From the NCBI GenBank assembly GCA_934725835.1, contig CAKVCR010000053.1, forward strand, positions 1 through 12,676: a stretch of DNA of 12,676 nt. The letters are read 5' to 3'. Each line of letters opens with the position of its first letter. The stretch's first letter is position 1. Made by a program: the position numbers and the translations under genes. Positions 1 through 7,244 of this stretch are shown here, one piece after another. Below the pieces are notes generated by a model. That model had not been told where the DNA came from, did not search any database, and saw only the letters and a list, made by a program, of their open reading frames with translations. This DNA comes from an uncultured Odoribacter sp. Its GTDB lineage: Bacteria > Bacteroidota > Bacteroidia > Bacteroidales > Marinifilaceae.

Positions 1-269
1 AGCTCCGCCCGTTCACGAACTGCCGTATAAATAACGCCATCAGAATTTTCAACGAACGTCCTATACTCAGGATTCATAAGGCTGTAATTTTTCTTTGCCT
101 TCAGTTCATCTACTCTCAAGACAACTTTGTCGCCAGTATGGATTTCCTGCATTGGTGTGTAGTGATTGCCGCTCTGATCCGCAATCTTCACAAACTTCTC
201 AGCGTTTTCTTTGGACATCCCGTGCTTCCTCGCTTTCTTTACAAAGTTACGCTTCTGCTCTCTGTTCAT
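1..269 (-). CDS. Partial small phage protein (C-terminus beyond the window)
   Basis: An open reading frame starts at 269 and runs off the left edge, giving 89 complete codons (begins MNREQKRNFVKKARKHGMS). The start is well supported: a GGAGGT site lies about 7 nt upstream and overlaps the stop codon of the preceding gene, so translation is probably coupled. The visible part has a very basic N-terminal helix rich in Lys and Arg, then a GDKVVLRVDELKAKKNY stretch that could begin a small beta-barrel, followed by NPEYRTFVEN. It resembles short basic proteins common in Firmicutes phages, but I cannot assign a function. The C-terminus is missing only because the window ends. Confidence 0.8.
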   Translation of the reverse strand, partial: MNREQKRNFVKKARKHGMSKENAEKFVKIADQSGNHYTPMQEIHTGDKVVLRVDELKAKKNYSLMNPEYRTFVENSDGVIYTAVRERAE

Positions 270-280
270 TCTCTTACCTC

Positions 281-886
281 CTAGTGTTCTTTGAACACAA
301 TCTGTTGACCTCGCTTCAGTGTCCAGCAACCGGCACCCGTTGTGGCGCAGCTTGCGCAGTTTCCTCCACACGGAATATATCCAGGAGCAGCGGTTGTCGT
401 TCCATCACGGTAAAGGACATGCGCTTCCGGCAGAGCGTATGGATTTTCCATTCGCAGATTTCTCCAACCGGAAAATACCATATGGAGATTATCGGGCAGA
501 ACTCCTCCGGTAGAATCCAGATACTGATTGACGATGGAGAACTTCTTGGTAAAACAGAGTATCTCGCAGTGTGGATTTCTCTGCGCAATAGAAATCATAT
601 GAAGAAGATAGTCTTCATTTGGGATATCCCCAGAGACATGGAAACGAAAAAATCGAGTCATCATTACAGATGCCTCGACCTCTCTCCAATATACCTCCGG
701 GTTCTCCTCCAAGAGCTGATAGTTTGACTGATACGCTTCCCGTACTGACTTCCGAATTCTCTCCAGTTTTCTGGCGTAGCATTTCTTGCAGCACTCGCAA
801 TCATGCCGACATGTGTAGTACGCAGGCAGAGAAACGCTTGGTACCGCACCCATCTTCGCATTCCCGGGAGAAATTTTTACAAGCAT
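281..886 (-). CDS. Gene-88-like Cys-rich phage protein (201 aa)
   Basis: This 201-aa protein resembles the phage gene-88-like family, first named in mycobacteriophages, whose biochemical role is not established. What is visible: an N-terminal Cys cluster (C26, C30, C32, C33, C36, within YYTCRHDCECCKKCYARK), a central FRFHVSGDIP motif near residues 80-90 characteristic of the family, and a C-terminal cluster C173-x3-C177-x2-C180-x6-C187. The second cluster looks like an iron-sulfur or zinc ligand set. The start at 886 has a GAGGAG site 8 nt upstream and overlaps the preceding gene by 10 nt, so the two are probably co-translated. An Fe-S or radical-type enzyme is possible but unproven. Confidence 0.85.
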   Translation of the reverse strand: MLVKISPGNAKMGAVPSVSLPAYYTCRHDCECCKKCYARKLERIRKSVREAYQSNYQLLEENPEVYWREVEASVMMTRFFRFHVSGDIPNEDYLLHMISIAQRNPHCEILCFTKKFSIVNQYLDSTGGVLPDNLHMVFSGWRNLRMENPYALPEAHVLYRDGTTTAAPGYIPCGGNCASCATTGAGCWTLKRGQQIVFKEH

Positions 887-1083
887 TGTTCGCTCTCCTC
901 AGATGGAATCTTCCCCATCCGAACAAGCTCCTCTGTAAATTCCGGGTGTTCCTGTGCAAGCGCCTGTAATCTCTTCTGTGAAACTTCCGGGTTCCAGCCA
1001 CATTTCCTACAATCCCGACTGTTCTCCGGACACTCGACCATGTTATTATGTATGCAGCTGGGAACATCTTCAAAGAAAATCAT
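877..1083 (-). CDS. Small Cys-rich zinc-finger-like protein (68 aa)
   Basis: A 68-aa protein with four spaced cysteines (C10, C18, C25, C28) ending in a CRKCGWNPEV motif, then a helical tail (KRLQALAQEHPEF). Short proteins with a CxxCGWNP core are common in Firmicutes phages and probably bind zinc; their function is unknown. The start at 1083 overlaps the stop of the Thg1-like gene as ATGA (1080-1083), and a GGAGG site sits 8 nt upstream within that gene's end, a classic coupled arrangement. Its own stop overlaps the next gene by 10 nt. Confidence 0.8.
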   Translation of the reverse strand: MIFFEDVPSCIHNNMVECPENSRDCRKCGWNPEVSQKRLQALAQEHPEFTEELVRMGKIPSEESEQCL

Positions 1084-1892
1084 TTTGATTCCTCCGTTTC
1101 TTCTGTATAGCCAATTAAATCGTTGATAAGCTTTCGGTCTGAACGGTAAAGCATTGGCATTTCCAGGTCAATTTCCCACTTATTCCTAATTGCTCCGCTC
1201 ACATCCACCTGCTTCTTTGTACAACAGCAGCCATGTCGCTTATACGCCGGAAGCTTACTCCAGTCAATACCCTTTTCGGCAATCAGCATCTCCCGAATTT
1301 CGCTGCAGCTTTTTCCCAGGATCTCTTTCTGCGAAAACATATGGAGTCCCACCATCAGCGTTGAATTCCGTGCCGCGTCAGCCTGCCGCCAGAGAATGCA
1401 ATTGGCAACCTCATTCTTCGGCATATTGAATGCGCGAGCGTCAAACATTGCGCCTTTCTTAATCGCTTTCAGTCGAGCGTCGTTAATCTTAATGCCTCTT
1501 TCGGATTGGTCTCGGAACGGCTCCATTATTGCCAATGACTTAAACTCTGTGTTGAACTTCATGGTTGCCATACTGGCAGCAACGCTGCTGCACTTTTGGA
1601 TATTGTAGTTGAACCAAGAAGCGCTATTCTCATTCTGATAATCAATCAGGACAAGAGTAATTTCATCACTTTGCGTATAGCCAAAGACACACCCCTGAAT
1701 GTTTTCACACAGATACTTCATTGTTTCCCGCATGGCTTCCATAAAAATCTCGTCGAATGGCTTCTGAAATCCGCGAGTAAACGTATGAAATGCCTTTCCG
1801 TCAATACGGATAATGACGGGTATCTTAGACTCCAGATAGATGCGGGCCTTGTTCTCGTACCCCTTCATTCTGTTTCCAAATTCGTCAAACAT
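1080..1892 (-). CDS. Thg1-like 3'-5' polymerase (tRNA-His guanylyltransferase family)
   Basis: Thg1 family enzymes add nucleotides to RNA 5' ends in the 3'-5' direction. Eukaryotic Thg1 adds G-1 to tRNA-His, whereas Thg1-like proteins of bacteria and archaea repair 5'-truncated tRNAs. The 270-aa product has the hallmarks in order: MFDEFGNRMKGYE at the N-terminus, RIDGKAFHTFT (metal ligand D31), YTQSDEITLVL (D76, E77), then FDARAFNMP (150-158) and LWRQADAARNS (167-177). I chose the start at 1892, not an upstream ATG at 1979, because it gives the family's usual N-terminus and has an AAAGGA site 7 nt upstream. It overlaps the phosphoesterase gene by 8 nt. The region downstream of RQADAARN lacks the HINNLYN signature of eukaryotic tRNA-His enzymes, favouring a repair-type protein. 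A GCCC cysteine run near residue 221 is unusual. Confidence 0.95.
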   Translation of the reverse strand: MFDEFGNRMKGYENKARIYLESKIPVIIRIDGKAFHTFTRGFQKPFDEIFMEAMRETMKYLCENIQGCVFGYTQSDEITLVLIDYQNENSASWFNYNIQKCSSVAASMATMKFNTEFKSLAIMEPFRDQSERGIKINDARLKAIKKGAMFDARAFNMPKNEVANCILWRQADAARNSTLMVGLHMFSQKEILGKSCSEIREMLIAEKGIDWSKLPAYKRHGCCCTKKQVDVSGAIRNKWEIDLEMPMLYRSDRKLINDLIGYTEETEESK

Positions 1893-2463
1893 TTTTGTTC
1901 CTTTCAATAGCCGCATTGATCGTAATTCTATGGATGTCCTTGATACCAGACAGCAACCCCTGCCTAATTGCGCTTCCAAGATTCAGAGGAAGATATCCGC
2001 ACACATTTGCGGCACGGTTCATGCTGCTAGTTTGCCAAAGCTGGGATCTTGTGACTTCACCATGACTCACCCTATCATGATGAATATGCCCGTGGATGTT
2101 GACCGCACCTGGAATAAAGATTGGCTCGTGTGATAGCAAAATCTTTTTCCCGATATACAGCGGGCCGTCATAAATCTCATGGAAATGTCGCTCACATTCG
2201 CTTCGACAGTCGTGATTCCCCATAATGAGAACCTTGTGACCCGGAAGCATGTCCATATAGCTTGCGTCCCCAACATCTCCGAGGTGGATAATTGTATCAT
2301 TGTCCGTGATGAACTTTTTCAGGAGCGCAATATGCTCCTCTGGAGATGGCCACTGTGGGTCAATTTCTTTGCACTGTGGATCTTCAAAATGTGTATCCGA
2401 GATGATATAAACAGCCCCGGAATAAGACCACTCCCGGAACCGTTCGTATAGACATGGAATCAT
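1885..2463 (-). CDS. Calcineurin-like metallophosphoesterase (192 aa)
   Basis: A compact binuclear metallophosphoesterase. The metal and catalytic motifs appear in order: SDTHF (22-26), LGDVGD (61-66), GNHD (82-85), SHEP (111-114) and HGHIHH (124-129). The substrate is unknown; relatives act on nucleic-acid ends, cyclic phosphates or nucleotides. The start at 2463 is supported by GGAGGG about 9 nt upstream. The end overlaps the Thg1-like gene by 8 nt, so the two are likely translated together, which suggests but does not prove a shared role in RNA end processing. The C-terminal region after about residue 140 carries no motif I recognise. Confidence 0.93.
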   Translation of the reverse strand: MIPCLYERFREWSYSGAVYIISDTHFEDPQCKEIDPQWPSPEEHIALLKKFITDNDTIIHLGDVGDASYMDMLPGHKVLIMGNHDCRSECERHFHEIYDGPLYIGKKILLSHEPIFIPGAVNIHGHIHHDRVSHGEVTRSQLWQTSSMNRAANVCGYLPLNLGSAIRQGLLSGIKDIHRITINAAIERNKNV

Positions 2464-2478
2464 TCTTCTTACCCTCCG

Positions 2479-3273
2479 TCAAATATGGCAGTCAATAATG
2501 TGAATGTCCCAGTCATTTTCGATTGCCTGTGCCAGGAACTTATCGTAGTAGGCGTCAACCCACTTGATGATTTCCTCCGGTTCCTCTGAAGAACAGCCAA
2601 ACCACCCCATCTCACCAACTTCGTGCCATTCTCCGTCCGGCGTAACAACTGCCCGAGTCCAGAAGGTCGTATGAATTTTCTCATAAATTTCCTCAGTCGG
2701 ATACATACGCTTCAGATATTCCGACTTGTAGAATCCATCGTTGATTGCCTGCTCATACGGAGCCATGGATTCTCGCTCCATGCGGCTCATTTTAATGAAA
2801 TCCACTTTCCTTACAGGAAGTTCGTCAGCCTTTTCTCCATTATCAGAATCGATCAGCATATCAGAGAATCGTCCGCCGCATTCATACCAGTCCCACTTAG
2901 AGTCCGGATTATATGTAGAATATACGTTTCCGTCCTGATCTTGCATATCATCCTCGTAATAGCTAAGCTCACGTTGCAGAATCTGCTCATCCGTTTCGTT
3001 ATATCGCTTCATAAACTCAGATGAGAGGAATTGATAGTGCTTGTTCTGCGCATCTCCGTGGCATACCTTCTCCAAATACGCTGTAGGATTTTGCAGATAT
3101 TCCGCATATGTTGTCGTGCGAGTTTCCTCCAATTCCCGTCTTGCGTTTTCAATGAGCTGCGCTTTCGTATACTTCAAGTATTTATCAACTGCAAGCCCTT
3201 CATCGTATGGCTCCAAAAGTTCCTCGACTGTTGTGCGCTTGTTTGTAAAAACAGCGACTGCAAAATGGCTCAT
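2479..3273 (-). CDS. Phage protein of unknown function, MSHFAVAVFT type (264 aa)
   Basis: An acidic 264-aa protein starting MSHFAVAVFTNKRTTVEELL, with LEPYDEGLAVDKYLKYT and a WDWYECGGRFSDML motif in the middle. Proteins with this N-terminus and the WYxCGGR core recur in phages and plasmids of Firmicutes without a known function. An ATG 16 codons further upstream is in frame, but I chose 3273 because an AAGGAGGAG site lies 8 nt before it and the longer version would overlap a separate small gene. The site itself is formed by the last codons of that small gene. The C-terminal half is rich in Trp and acidic residues. There are no membrane segments and no catalytic motif I can name. Confidence 0.85.
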   Translation of the reverse strand: MSHFAVAVFTNKRTTVEELLEPYDEGLAVDKYLKYTKAQLIENARRELEETRTTTYAEYLQNPTAYLEKVCHGDAQNKHYQFLSSEFMKRYNETDEQILQRELSYYEDDMQDQDGNVYSTYNPDSKWDWYECGGRFSDMLIDSDNGEKADELPVRKVDFIKMSRMERESMAPYEQAINDGFYKSEYLKRMYPTEEIYEKIHTTFWTRAVVTPDGEWHEVGEMGWFGCSSEEPEEIIKWVDAYYDKFLAQAIENDWDIHIIDCHI

Positions 3274-3277
3274 ATCC

Positions 3278-3448
3278 TTACTCCTCCTTATACGCTGCTG
3301 TATTGCGAACGGCCTGTTCAATGCGATGCAAGTTTACTTTACTTGTAATAGGTTCTCTGTCTTCCCGCAAAGATACAATATAAATACCTTGAGGATGAGT
3401 TGCAGTCATGCAGCAATCATCCTCTCTTTCTGATTTTTCCTTATCCAT
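3278..3448 (-). CDS. Very small phage protein (56 aa)
   Basis: A 56-codon reading frame starts MDKEKSEREDDCCMTATHP and ends AAYKEE. Its last codons (AAG GAG GAG TAA) form the Shine-Dalgarno of the next gene, whose ATG lies 4 nt after the stop. A CGAGG site is about 10 nt upstream of its own ATG. It exactly fills the space between its neighbours, which is the main argument that it is real. The CC pair near residue 12 and the charged N-terminus are the only notable features. Function unknown. Confidence 0.62.
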   Translation of the reverse strand: MDKEKSEREDDCCMTATHPQGIYIVSLREDREPITSKVNLHRIEQAVRNTAAYKEE

Positions 3449-3466
3449 TATGAGTGCCTCGAAAAA

Positions 3467-3853
3467 CTATGCGTCCTGGTAGCTATAGTAATTTCTCTTG
3501 CCTCTTCTTGCTGGCGTTAGCATCTTTTCATCAAATGGAACGGTTATGATTTTCCTCGCTCCGTACATAACGTATCCATTCAAAAAATAGACTCCCCACA
3601 CATCGTCAGAATCTTCGCCGTCTCCCTGTAAATAAAATAGGAAATTACGACAACGCCTTGACAGCATTTCCATGTCTTCTTCCCAGTCGTACCATTTTGC
3701 ATTCGCCCACCAACCAAAAGTAATATCTCCTTCAGAATCAAATACATCTATCTTTTCGATTTCGTCCTGAAGTTTTTGAACTTCCTCCTTTGATGGTTCG
3801 GAGGTATTGCCGTACCATTCCGCACGCAAACTATAATCTGTGTAATACCCCAT
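3467..3853 (-). CDS. Phage protein of unknown function, MGYYTDY type (128 aa)
   Basis: A 128-aa acidic, aromatic-rich protein starting MGYYTDYSLRAEW. It has a Trp-rich centre (FGWWANAKWYDWEEDMEML, around residues 66-84) and a VWGVYFLNGYVMYGARKI segment. MGYYT-type small proteins are found in many phages and elements without known function. The start at 3853 has AGGAGG 7 nt upstream and lies 1 nt after the recombinase stop, so translation is probably coupled to the recombinase. No catalytic or metal-binding motif is evident. Confidence 0.83.
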   Translation of the reverse strand: MGYYTDYSLRAEWYGNTSEPSKEEVQKLQDEIEKIDVFDSEGDITFGWWANAKWYDWEEDMEMLSRRCRNFLFYLQGDGEDSDDVWGVYFLNGYVMYGARKIITVPFDEKMLTPARRGKRNYYSYQDA

Positions 3854-3854
3854 T

Positions 3855-4676
3855 TTATCCTCCTATCGCAATTTGTTCGTCCTTCTCTTCAATACTGCTG
3901 TCCAGAACATAGCAGTATTCCTGACTGCCAAGATTCAATTTTTTGTAAGCGTCCTCAATTTCCTCCGAAGTAATTCCGATATAATCAAGCGTTTGTGCCG
4001 GAGAAGAATGGTTCAACATTTTCTGTAAGAGTAAAAGTTTCCTGCTGTCATTATGACTCAAAAGCATTTGATGATAGCAGAATGTTTTCCGCAGCGTATG
4101 GGTTGATACCTTTGTACTCAGGGACAAGTCCGCCGCAATTCCTTTTAGGATTCTGTCAATCGATTTTACGCTCAATGGCTTGTTCTCACTGCCGCCACGG
4201 TTGGATTCGCTCCGGAACATATAGTCACTCAGTGATACACCATCTGTATGCTGCAAATACAAAGAGACCGCTTCCATCACTGCGTTATTCACAGTAATGT
4301 AGCGGTTTTTCTTTCTCTTTCTGGTGTTTCTGGTCTTCTGCTCGAACACTGGAAAACTGGTTTTGAACACTAGATTGTCGTTAATCAAATTGGAGAACCG
4401 GAGCATTCGCAAATCACTTGCCCGAAGACCAAAGTTGATCCCGACAATAAACAACATATTGTCCCGGTAGCGCTTGTTTTCCATGAGGAACTTCGTAATT
4501 CGATTGATGTCATCAATACTTTTGATTGGTTCCGCTGCGTGTTCCGGTGCAATTTCACAACTCACCTGCTCGGAAGCCGGAGCAATCATTCCTGCCGCAA
4601 GTTTCCTGCTGTTCTTCTGAAGCTGCGAGAAATCAATTGCACTAGACTTTCCGTCCGGAAACTGAATGACCGCCAT
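3855..4676 (-). CDS. Tyrosine recombinase / integrase-like protein (273 aa)
   Basis: Site-specific tyrosine recombinases cut and rejoin DNA through a 3'-phosphotyrosine. The catalytic residues are visible in order: R85 in NFGLRASDL, a basic beta-hairpin (TRKRKKNRYITV, about 118-129) that would carry the conserved Lys, H193-x2-R196 in HTLRKTF, H223 in LNHSSP, and nucleophile Y232 in TLDYIG. The region before the catalytic domain is only about 55 residues, short for a full core-binding domain, so this may be a minimal Xer-like or phage recombinase. The start at 4676 has AGGAGG 6 nt upstream. It sits among RNA-repair and unknown genes, and no attachment site is recognisable nearby, so it could resolve, invert or integrate DNA. 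Confidence 0.9.
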   Translation of the reverse strand: MAVIQFPDGKSSAIDFSQLQKNSRKLAAGMIAPASEQVSCEIAPEHAAEPIKSIDDINRITKFLMENKRYRDNMLFIVGINFGLRASDLRMLRFSNLINDNLVFKTSFPVFEQKTRNTRKRKKNRYITVNNAVMEAVSLYLQHTDGVSLSDYMFRSESNRGGSENKPLSVKSIDRILKGIAADLSLSTKVSTHTLRKTFCYHQMLLSHNDSRKLLLLQKMLNHSSPAQTLDYIGITSEEIEDAYKKLNLGSQEYCYVLDSSIEEKDEQIAIGG

Positions 4677-4699
4677 ACATAACCTCCTCGCTGAAAAAA

Positions 4700-5731
4700 T
4701 TAAGTGAGGGACTTTCTATTCACGTCCATCACAAATTCCTGGATTCTTTTCATGTTCGGTCGTGGCGGAAGGTTGGTATTTGCCTTGGCATACCGCAATC
4801 TCTTCTCATAGTCCGCAACCATATCAAAAAACTCTTGGCGGTAGGTTCCGTCATCTTTCATAAAAGCTCCGCCCCGAATATCCAATAGGAGCGGGATGTC
4901 CTTTTCACGGTATGTAATAATGTCCTCTTTCTCCAGGATGTCCAGGCACATAAGGTACAGCCGAATCAGGTGCATAGCGTGCTTATTCAGGTGTCCGTCA
5001 TCCTTTTTGTGGTTCCTATGATTCAGCTTCCCATAGGAAGTAAGAACATTTCCTAGCTCATTGAGCATACTGCTGAATTCTCTCGCCGGAAACTTTTGAA
5101 GCGAAATGTCCGCAAAGATTTCGGAATCAAATTCTTCTCTTTCGCTATCCGCAACATACAAACGAATCGCCCCATCCTCAAATTCCGCATACCTGTCCCG
5201 AAATGACTTCATGGATGACTGCATGGCGTGGAGCATATGTTCTTCCTGCCTTTCTTGCGGCAGCCGATCTCTCGCAAGAGCGTTTTCCAGCCTTCTTAAC
5301 TGCTGTGTAGCATAGCCTCCAAATGAATCCGCTGCCTTTTGAGAGAGGAACATTTTCCGATTGTCAATCATTTCCTTCCCGATTTCCGTCTTTACAAAAT
5401 AATGCTCCGGCTTACACCCGAGCATTTCAATGGTGTTTGGGTTACAGGATACCAACAGGCTAATGAGCCGATTGAAGCTGTAGACCGTTGTATCTGTTGC
5501 AGTGTTTACAACCTGCTCAAAGTTCGTCATCCCAAGAATGTCCGATGGAGAATTGAGGGCACATCCTCTGATATCAACATCCGACGTCTCGATATTCGTT
5601 CCGTAGGCATAACTTCCGCCAAGCGTCAGGAGCACGATTCTGTCTTTCAAGTGCTCGTTTTCTCTAAGGAAATCATACTCTGATTCGCAGAGCAGCCGAG
5701 AAATCTGTTCAATTTCCATCCTTGGATTCAT
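4700..5731 (-). CDS. RlaP-type polymerase-beta-fold nucleotidyltransferase (343 aa)
   Basis: A nucleotidyltransferase of the YcgL/RlaP class. RlaP (RNA-ligase-associated polymerase beta) is a family described from comparative genomics as accompanying RNA repair ligases. The signature is clear: LGGSYAYGT (37-45, with the GS pair at 39-40) followed by SDVDIRG (50-56, metal ligands D51 and D53), then a helical domain with NKHAMHLIRLYLMCL (249-263), typical of the family. It would add nucleotides to an RNA end or transfer a nucleotidyl group; the exact substrate is not known. The start at 5731 overlaps the preceding gene by 23 nt and has no strong Shine-Dalgarno; M5 (5719) is an alternative. The context with a kinase-phosphatase-ligase, a Thg1-like enzyme and phosphoesterases supports RNA repair. 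Confidence 0.9.
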   Translation of the reverse strand: MNPRMEIEQISRLLCESEYDFLRENEHLKDRIVLLTLGGSYAYGTNIETSDVDIRGCALNSPSDILGMTNFEQVVNTATDTTVYSFNRLISLLVSCNPNTIEMLGCKPEHYFVKTEIGKEMIDNRKMFLSQKAADSFGGYATQQLRRLENALARDRLPQERQEEHMLHAMQSSMKSFRDRYAEFEDGAIRLYVADSEREEFDSEIFADISLQKFPAREFSSMLNELGNVLTSYGKLNHRNHKKDDGHLNKHAMHLIRLYLMCLDILEKEDIITYREKDIPLLLDIRGGAFMKDDGTYRQEFFDMVADYEKRLRYAKANTNLPPRPNMKRIQEFVMDVNRKSLT

Positions 5732-6029
5732 GTTGAGCGTCTGATAGTGCCATCACATATACGCTGTTCTTCGTTGTGATTTGGAGTGTACCGTCCTGTT
5801 CCGCAATGTTCTCCACTGCCGATGTACTGATCACACTGGCGTTGCCACTGTCTCCGTACAAAATAAGAACGGCACTTTTCCCCAGCTCCAGGTATGCAGG
5901 CTGAACAGAGCGAGCCTGCGCAAATGCGCCTCGTGCCATCTCATTCCTCAACTCATTGTGATTGCAGCAATCCTTCTTCTTATAAGCTACAGGCTTGTAT
6001 AGCCCGCAGTTACGATAATCACATTCCAT
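5709..6029 (-). CDS. Hypothetical protein with Cys-rich N-terminus (106 aa)
   Basis: I do not recognise this 106-aa protein. The N-terminus contains C3, C8, C21, C22 and H24 (MECDYRNCGLYKP, then KKKDCCNH), a possible small metal site. Residues about 46-95 look beta-rich (YLELGKSAVLILYGDSGN, then TLQITTKNSVYVMAL). It starts directly after the stop of the phosphoesterase gene (TAA then ATG), with an AAGGG-like site about 9 nt upstream, and overlaps the RlaP gene by 23 nt. It is therefore translationally sandwiched between two putative RNA-repair genes. Confidence 0.75.
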   Translation of the reverse strand: MECDYRNCGLYKPVAYKKKDCCNHNELRNEMARGAFAQARSVQPAYLELGKSAVLILYGDSGNASVISTSAVENIAEQDGTLQITTKNSVYVMALSDAQHESKDGN

Positions 6030-6791
6030 TTACAACACCCTTTCTATGTCGTCGTATAGGCAAGTATATTTTCCAAAATACCGTTCGTCACGGTGATAGT
6101 GTCCGAAGTACCAATGCTTAAACTCAACATTCTCCGCAACACCATCAAAGAACTTCGTGAGAGAATCCGGCTTGTACATTCCTCTTGAGAAATAGGAGGC
6201 AAGATTCTGCGGGCAGCAATGAGAAATAATATAATCAACGGAATTCCCGTGCTCCGCAAGTGCTTGCAGACCAAATGCCATCTCCTCTTCACTGGGAAGT
6301 TCTTCCTTCCACCAAGAGAGATGGTTAATACGGAACATTTTCCCCTGACTTTCCCACTCTTTGTATGCCCGTTTTAATGCCTCCTGGCTCTCATAGTTAG
6401 CAGGATCAAGGATACCGTCCTGAATGTCGTGGCTGCTTGCCCCGCCAAACGCGAAGAATTTCTTTCCGCACAGCTCATAAACATAACCGCGCATCAGATG
6501 GAAAATATTCTCACGAATTTGATGTGCTTTTCCTCCGTGGAAATCCACGACTGAAAACTCATTGCTGTACAGCCTGTCAAAGTTCTCGTGATTTCCATCC
6601 ACGAACAGGAGCGTGAAGTTTTTCTGCGATAACCATTTAAGCGTTTCCTTTTCCGTCCATGTGTCATGCCAGACTCCAAAGTCCCCACAGACGATTACAA
6701 AATCATCTCTCGTCATGTCATCCTGCTCCGGAAAGATAATCGGATCAAACTTCCAGAACTCGGCATGGCAATCACCTGTTATGTATACCAT
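6030..6791 (-). CDS. Calcineurin-like metallophosphoesterase (253 aa)
   Basis: A stand-alone metallophosphoesterase with the full motif series: ITGDCHA (4-10; D7, H9), VCGDFG (34-39), DGNHEN (65-70), SHCCP (190-194) and FGHYH (229-233). It differs in length and detail from the 192-aa enzyme in this window, so the two are not recent duplicates. The substrate is unknown. The start at 6791 has AAGGAG 7 nt upstream, and that site directly abuts the 3' arm of the large inverted repeat, making this the first gene after the candidate structured RNA. It leads the segment that continues with the 106-aa protein and RlaP. Confidence 0.93.
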   Translation of the reverse strand: MVYITGDCHAEFWKFDPIIFPEQDDMTRDDFVIVCGDFGVWHDTWTEKETLKWLSQKNFTLLFVDGNHENFDRLYSNEFSVVDFHGGKAHQIRENIFHLMRGYVYELCGKKFFAFGGASSHDIQDGILDPANYESQEALKRAYKEWESQGKMFRINHLSWWKEELPSEEEMAFGLQALAEHGNSVDYIISHCCPQNLASYFSRGMYKPDSLTKFFDGVAENVEFKHWYFGHYHRDERYFGKYTCLYDDIERVL

Positions 6792-6797
6792 ATCATT

Positions 6798-6803
6798 CTC
6801 CTT
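6798..6803 (-). promoter_or_regulatory. Shine-Dalgarno abutting the inverted-repeat arm
   Basis: AAGGAG lies 6-7 nt before the ATG of the 253-aa phosphoesterase. Its first A is the last base of the 24-nt 3' arm of the long-range inverted repeat, and the same ten bases (AGGAGAATGA on the minus strand) recur just inside the 5' arm at 7239-7248. Folding of the arm could therefore change access to this site. The position is seen; the regulation is inference. Confidence 0.6.
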
Positions 6804-6826
6804 TCAGCCCTCTGCTTTAAGCAGGA
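6803..6826 (-). repeat. Inverted repeat, 3' arm (in transcript sense)
   Basis: These 24 bases are the exact reverse complement of 7245-7268. The arm contains its own small near-palindrome, CTGCTTTAAGCAG on the plus strand. It ends at the Shine-Dalgarno of the downstream phosphoesterase gene. Beyond the perfect part, similarity continues inward to about 6846 (TTGACAAACCGA against TTGACAACCGA). Confidence 0.95.
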
Positions 6827-7244
6827 AAACTGCATTGACAAACCGAAAACAAAAAACAAACTGTACTGGCTATGTGTGGATAGCAAGCTATCGTGACAGA
6901 GCCAAACCGTTTACTAGAAAAATCATTGTCAAAAAGCATTATGTCGAAGATTATGCGTCTTCTGTCCGGTCTGTTCCTCGGAACAGATCCAAGCTTCGGG
7001 CGTTTTGTTTGTGTATATCAAAGTGAGGAACGCACGCCCAGGAAATGGTGGAATCATGTATGATTTATTGACGCAATTTTGAAATAACGATTGTCGGAAC
7101 GGTTCTCGGCTAAAATGGATTTTATGTCCATGTGACCGTTGAGGTCTCAGTTATATCTTTTTCCCCATGGAGTCGGAGAAAATCAAGCACATCGCTGCGC
7201 AAGGTCAGTTACACACTGACGGGTGTCGGTTGTCAAATTCATTC

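Noticed and set aside
95..727. Plus-strand frame of 210 codons at the left end
   Set aside because: It crosses two convincing minus-strand genes with good ribosome-binding sites, and its product has no recognisable features.
1893..1979. 29-codon N-terminal extension of the Thg1-like protein
   Set aside because: It lies wholly inside the phosphoesterase gene and lacks family similarity, while MFDEFGNRMKGYE is the usual N-terminus.
7208..7236. Promoter-like TTGACA, 17 nt, TGTAAC on the minus strand
   Set aside because: The -10 matches only four of six bases, and both boxes fall within proposed RNA helices. Transcription from here would cut off the 5' arm. It remains possible but is not supportable.
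7209..7242. Tiny minus-strand frame starting MNLTTDTRQ after GGAGA
   Set aside because: The start is only one base from the GGAGA, the frame has 19 codons, and it overlaps the proposed helices.
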